A stretch of DNA of 5,836 nt from Methanobrevibacter sp. (GTDB taxonomy: Archaea; Methanobacteriota; Methanobacteria; Methanobacteriales; Methanobacteriaceae): assembly GCA_031261945.1 (NCBI GenBank), contig JAISIQ010000038.1, positions 1 through 5,836 of the forward strand, given 5' to 3'. Within the stretch, counting starts at the first letter, position 1, and the number at the start of each line of letters is the position of its first letter. Position numbers and translations under genes: made by a program. Under the pieces are notes generated by a model. The model worked only from the letters and a program-made list of their open reading frames with translations. It searched no databases and was not told the DNA's origin. Below, in pieces: positions 5,832-5,836 of the stretch.

Positions 5832-5836
5832 TAGCA

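Overview
The window looks like an ordinary chromosomal segment of a very AT-rich methanogenic archaeon, most likely a Methanobacteriales member such as Methanobrevibacter. The grounds are the extreme A+T of the intergenic DNA, AGA/ATA-rich coding, archaeal-style ribosome-binding sites (GAGG, GGTGA, GAAGGT) close to starts, TATA-like boxes, and a short archaeal/Gram-positive type purS next to purC. The genus is inferred from style and protein character, not from a search.

Layout. Everything left of about 4300 is on the minus strand. Read in that direction: glmS (4300-2438), a Fic-domain protein (2329-1556), a decayed second copy of the glmS 3' end (1540-1363), an FkbM-type methyltransferase (about 1247-330), and a broken second copy of the Fic 3' end (322-80) followed by a U-rich possible terminator. 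A gene-free divergent region of about 510 bp (4301-4811) holds several short repeats and the presumed promoters. To its right, on the plus strand, are purC (4812-5549) and purS (5586-5831), probably the start of a purine operon.

How the genes relate. glmS makes glucosamine-6-phosphate, the precursor of UDP-GlcNAc for cell-wall and surface glycans; an FkbM methyltransferase nearby could modify such glycans, but that link is inference. purC and purS belong to de novo IMP synthesis. GlmS and the PurSQL complex both use glutamine as amino donor, the only metabolic link across the divergent promoter region. The Fic protein carries both the catalytic motif and its own N-terminal inhibitory motif, so it looks self-contained, with no visible antitoxin.

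The most interesting part is 61-2616. The order glmS 3' end - Fic is echoed downstream as glmS 3' relic - FkbM - Fic 3' relic, so FkbM sits where the 5' part of a second Fic gene would be. The Fic relic is about 94% identical to its parent over 216 gap-free bases, but the glmS relic only about 76% over its best 84 bases, so a single recent duplication does not explain both. Two possible contingency tracts were also seen: a G7 run (coding strand) early in the FkbM gene and five 15-bp in-frame repeats in glmS. I found no CRISPR array, tRNA, rRNA, transposase or integrase, and no convincing new multi-gene system.
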